From Anthostomella pinea (lineage: Eukaryota > Ascomycota > Sordariomycetes > Xylariales > Xylariaceae), in contig CAUWAG010000012.1 in NCBI GenBank assembly GCA_963556695.1, positions 930,001 through 994,000 of the forward strand: DNA of 64,000 bases. The letters are read 5' to 3'. The notes under the pieces are model-generated. The model was not told where the DNA came from. It worked only from the letters and a program-made list of their open reading frames with translations, and did no database searches. Shown piece by piece: positions 63,452 through 64,000 of the stretch (positions are counted from its first letter, which is position 1; each line of letters starts with the position of its first letter). A program made the position numbers and the translations under genes.

Positions 63452-64000
63452 ACATCCTAGGACTCGAGCAATCCAGGTTATCATGGTGGTGCTACACTCG
63501 CGCAGACCATGGCAGATCACGGACTGGATCTGATCTCCGAGCCAGATGACGACGGAAACGTACTGGATCTAGTCTTCTCAGATGTCCCTATGGCCGAAGC
63601 TTCGGTCAATGATGCACTCCAGTGCACCTCAGATCACGAGACATTGCGAATAGCCGTTCCAATTCAGGGAGACCTTGACCGGGTCCCCAAAGCCGATCGC
63701 CTGTTGATACCGGACGATAAACTACAGGAGCTGGCTGATAATGTCCAAAACAGGATCCACGAGCTCCCCCAGCTGGGTGCATCCCCTGGCCAAGTGGATG
63801 TCTTTACGCAGAGCTTGATCGACGTGATCCAAGGCTGCGTCAAAACAGTGGGCAAGAAGCCCCGACAGTCTAAGCCCACTGCTTGGTGGAATGACGAATG
63901 CAAAGCAGCAGTTAAGTCATACAGGGCCTTTTCCAAACAGGCCGCAAGCTAAGTAGGGCGGACTTTGGCTCGACGGGACTTTCGTCACGTGATTCGGAAA
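63452..64000 (+). pseudogene. LINE ORF2 fragment, endonuclease end, continues past the window
   Basis: The frame opens after a TAG near 63449 with DSSNPGYHGGATLAQTMADH, GLDLISEPDDDGNVLDLVFS, then ALQCTSDHETLRIAVP; SDH is the last catalytic motif of the APE-type endonuclease. A linker with AWWNDECKAAVKSYRAF follows. TAA at 63950-63952 interrupts, and the frame continues ARRDFRHVIRK to the end of the window, where the RT would begin. 5'-truncated and nonsense-bearing. Confidence 0.85.

Noticed and set aside
1..64000. Starship cargo region or biosynthetic cluster
   Set aside because: No DUF3435 tyrosine-recombinase captain, NLR, PKS, NRPS or terpene synthase was recognised; the host-type genes are unrelated relics. 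A weak suspicion about 19090-19575 could not be supported.
1..64000. CRISPR array, prophage or bacterial operon
   Set aside because: Spliced genes and eukaryotic transposons throughout; the tandem repeats seen (15, 18, 42 and 57 bp) lack spacers.

Overview
The window looks like a transposon-rich, gene-poor stretch of a filamentous ascomycete genome (Pezizomycotina). The evidence is short introns of about 50-65 bp with CTAAC-type branch sites, Fot1/Pogo, Tc1, hAT, Ty3/gypsy and Tad-type LINE elements, a Gti1/Pac2 (WOPR) regulator, a GH64 glucanase and a fungal-rhodopsin gene. No rRNA, CRISPR, telomere repeat or biosynthetic cluster is visible. The species cannot be named from the sequence, but an accessory, subtelomeric or otherwise repeat-tolerant compartment fits well.

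Layout. 1-6 kb: a broken gypsy element (gag-pro-RT-RNaseH) ending abruptly in a short repeat module. 6-12.3 kb: repeats, a solo LTR, a small coiled-coil gene and a BCS1-like AAA relic. 12.4-14.5 kb: a double-chromodomain gene abutted by an apparently intact Tc1 transposon. 14.5-20 kb: a GMC-oxidoreductase relic, a tRNA-headed SINE-like repeat and a solo LTR. 20-22.7 kb: a degenerate hAT with terminal repeats. 23.7-25.6 kb: a chimeric Gti1/Pac2 gene followed by a second double-chromodomain gene. 26-29 kb: the 3' part of a second copy of the same gypsy family with its LTR. 29-33 kb: a mosaic of repeat fragments, including a second SINE copy and an hAT relic. 33-36 kb: an intact 366-aa orphan gene, a solo LTR and a two-exon 113-aa gene. 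36-47 kb: pieces of LINEs, LTRs and minisatellites. 47-50 kb: a Pogo element that looks intact, inserted in an older Pogo relic, itself beside a truncated LINE. 50-58 kb: decaying host-type genes (fungal rhodopsin, APH-like kinase, C2H2 factor, membrane surface protein). 58-64 kb: LTR and Tc1 remnants, an intact secreted GH64 glucanase, a solo LTR, a coiled-coil gene and a 5'-truncated LINE that runs off the window.

Two themes connect the parts. First, many frames are broken by one TAA or TAG where Gln is expected; two gypsy copies inside the window show reciprocal CAA/TAA and CAG/TAG differences, the pattern expected of CpA-to-TpA mutation (repeat-induced point mutation, RIP). Second, nesting and target-site duplications give relative ages: three 203-204 bp solo LTRs each have exact 5-bp duplications, another solo LTR sits in a repeat with a related uninterrupted copy elsewhere in the window, and the young Pogo element can be excised in silico to restore the older one.

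Intact candidates for expressed genes are few: the Tc1 and Pogo transposases, GH64, the chimeric Gti1 paralog, one or both chromodomain genes, the 366-aa orphan and several small coiled-coil proteins. No single undescribed defence or metabolic system is evident. The most novel-looking items are the WOPR chimera next to a double-chromodomain gene, the SINE-like family, the small coiled-coil genes and the dispersed coding-type minisatellites.
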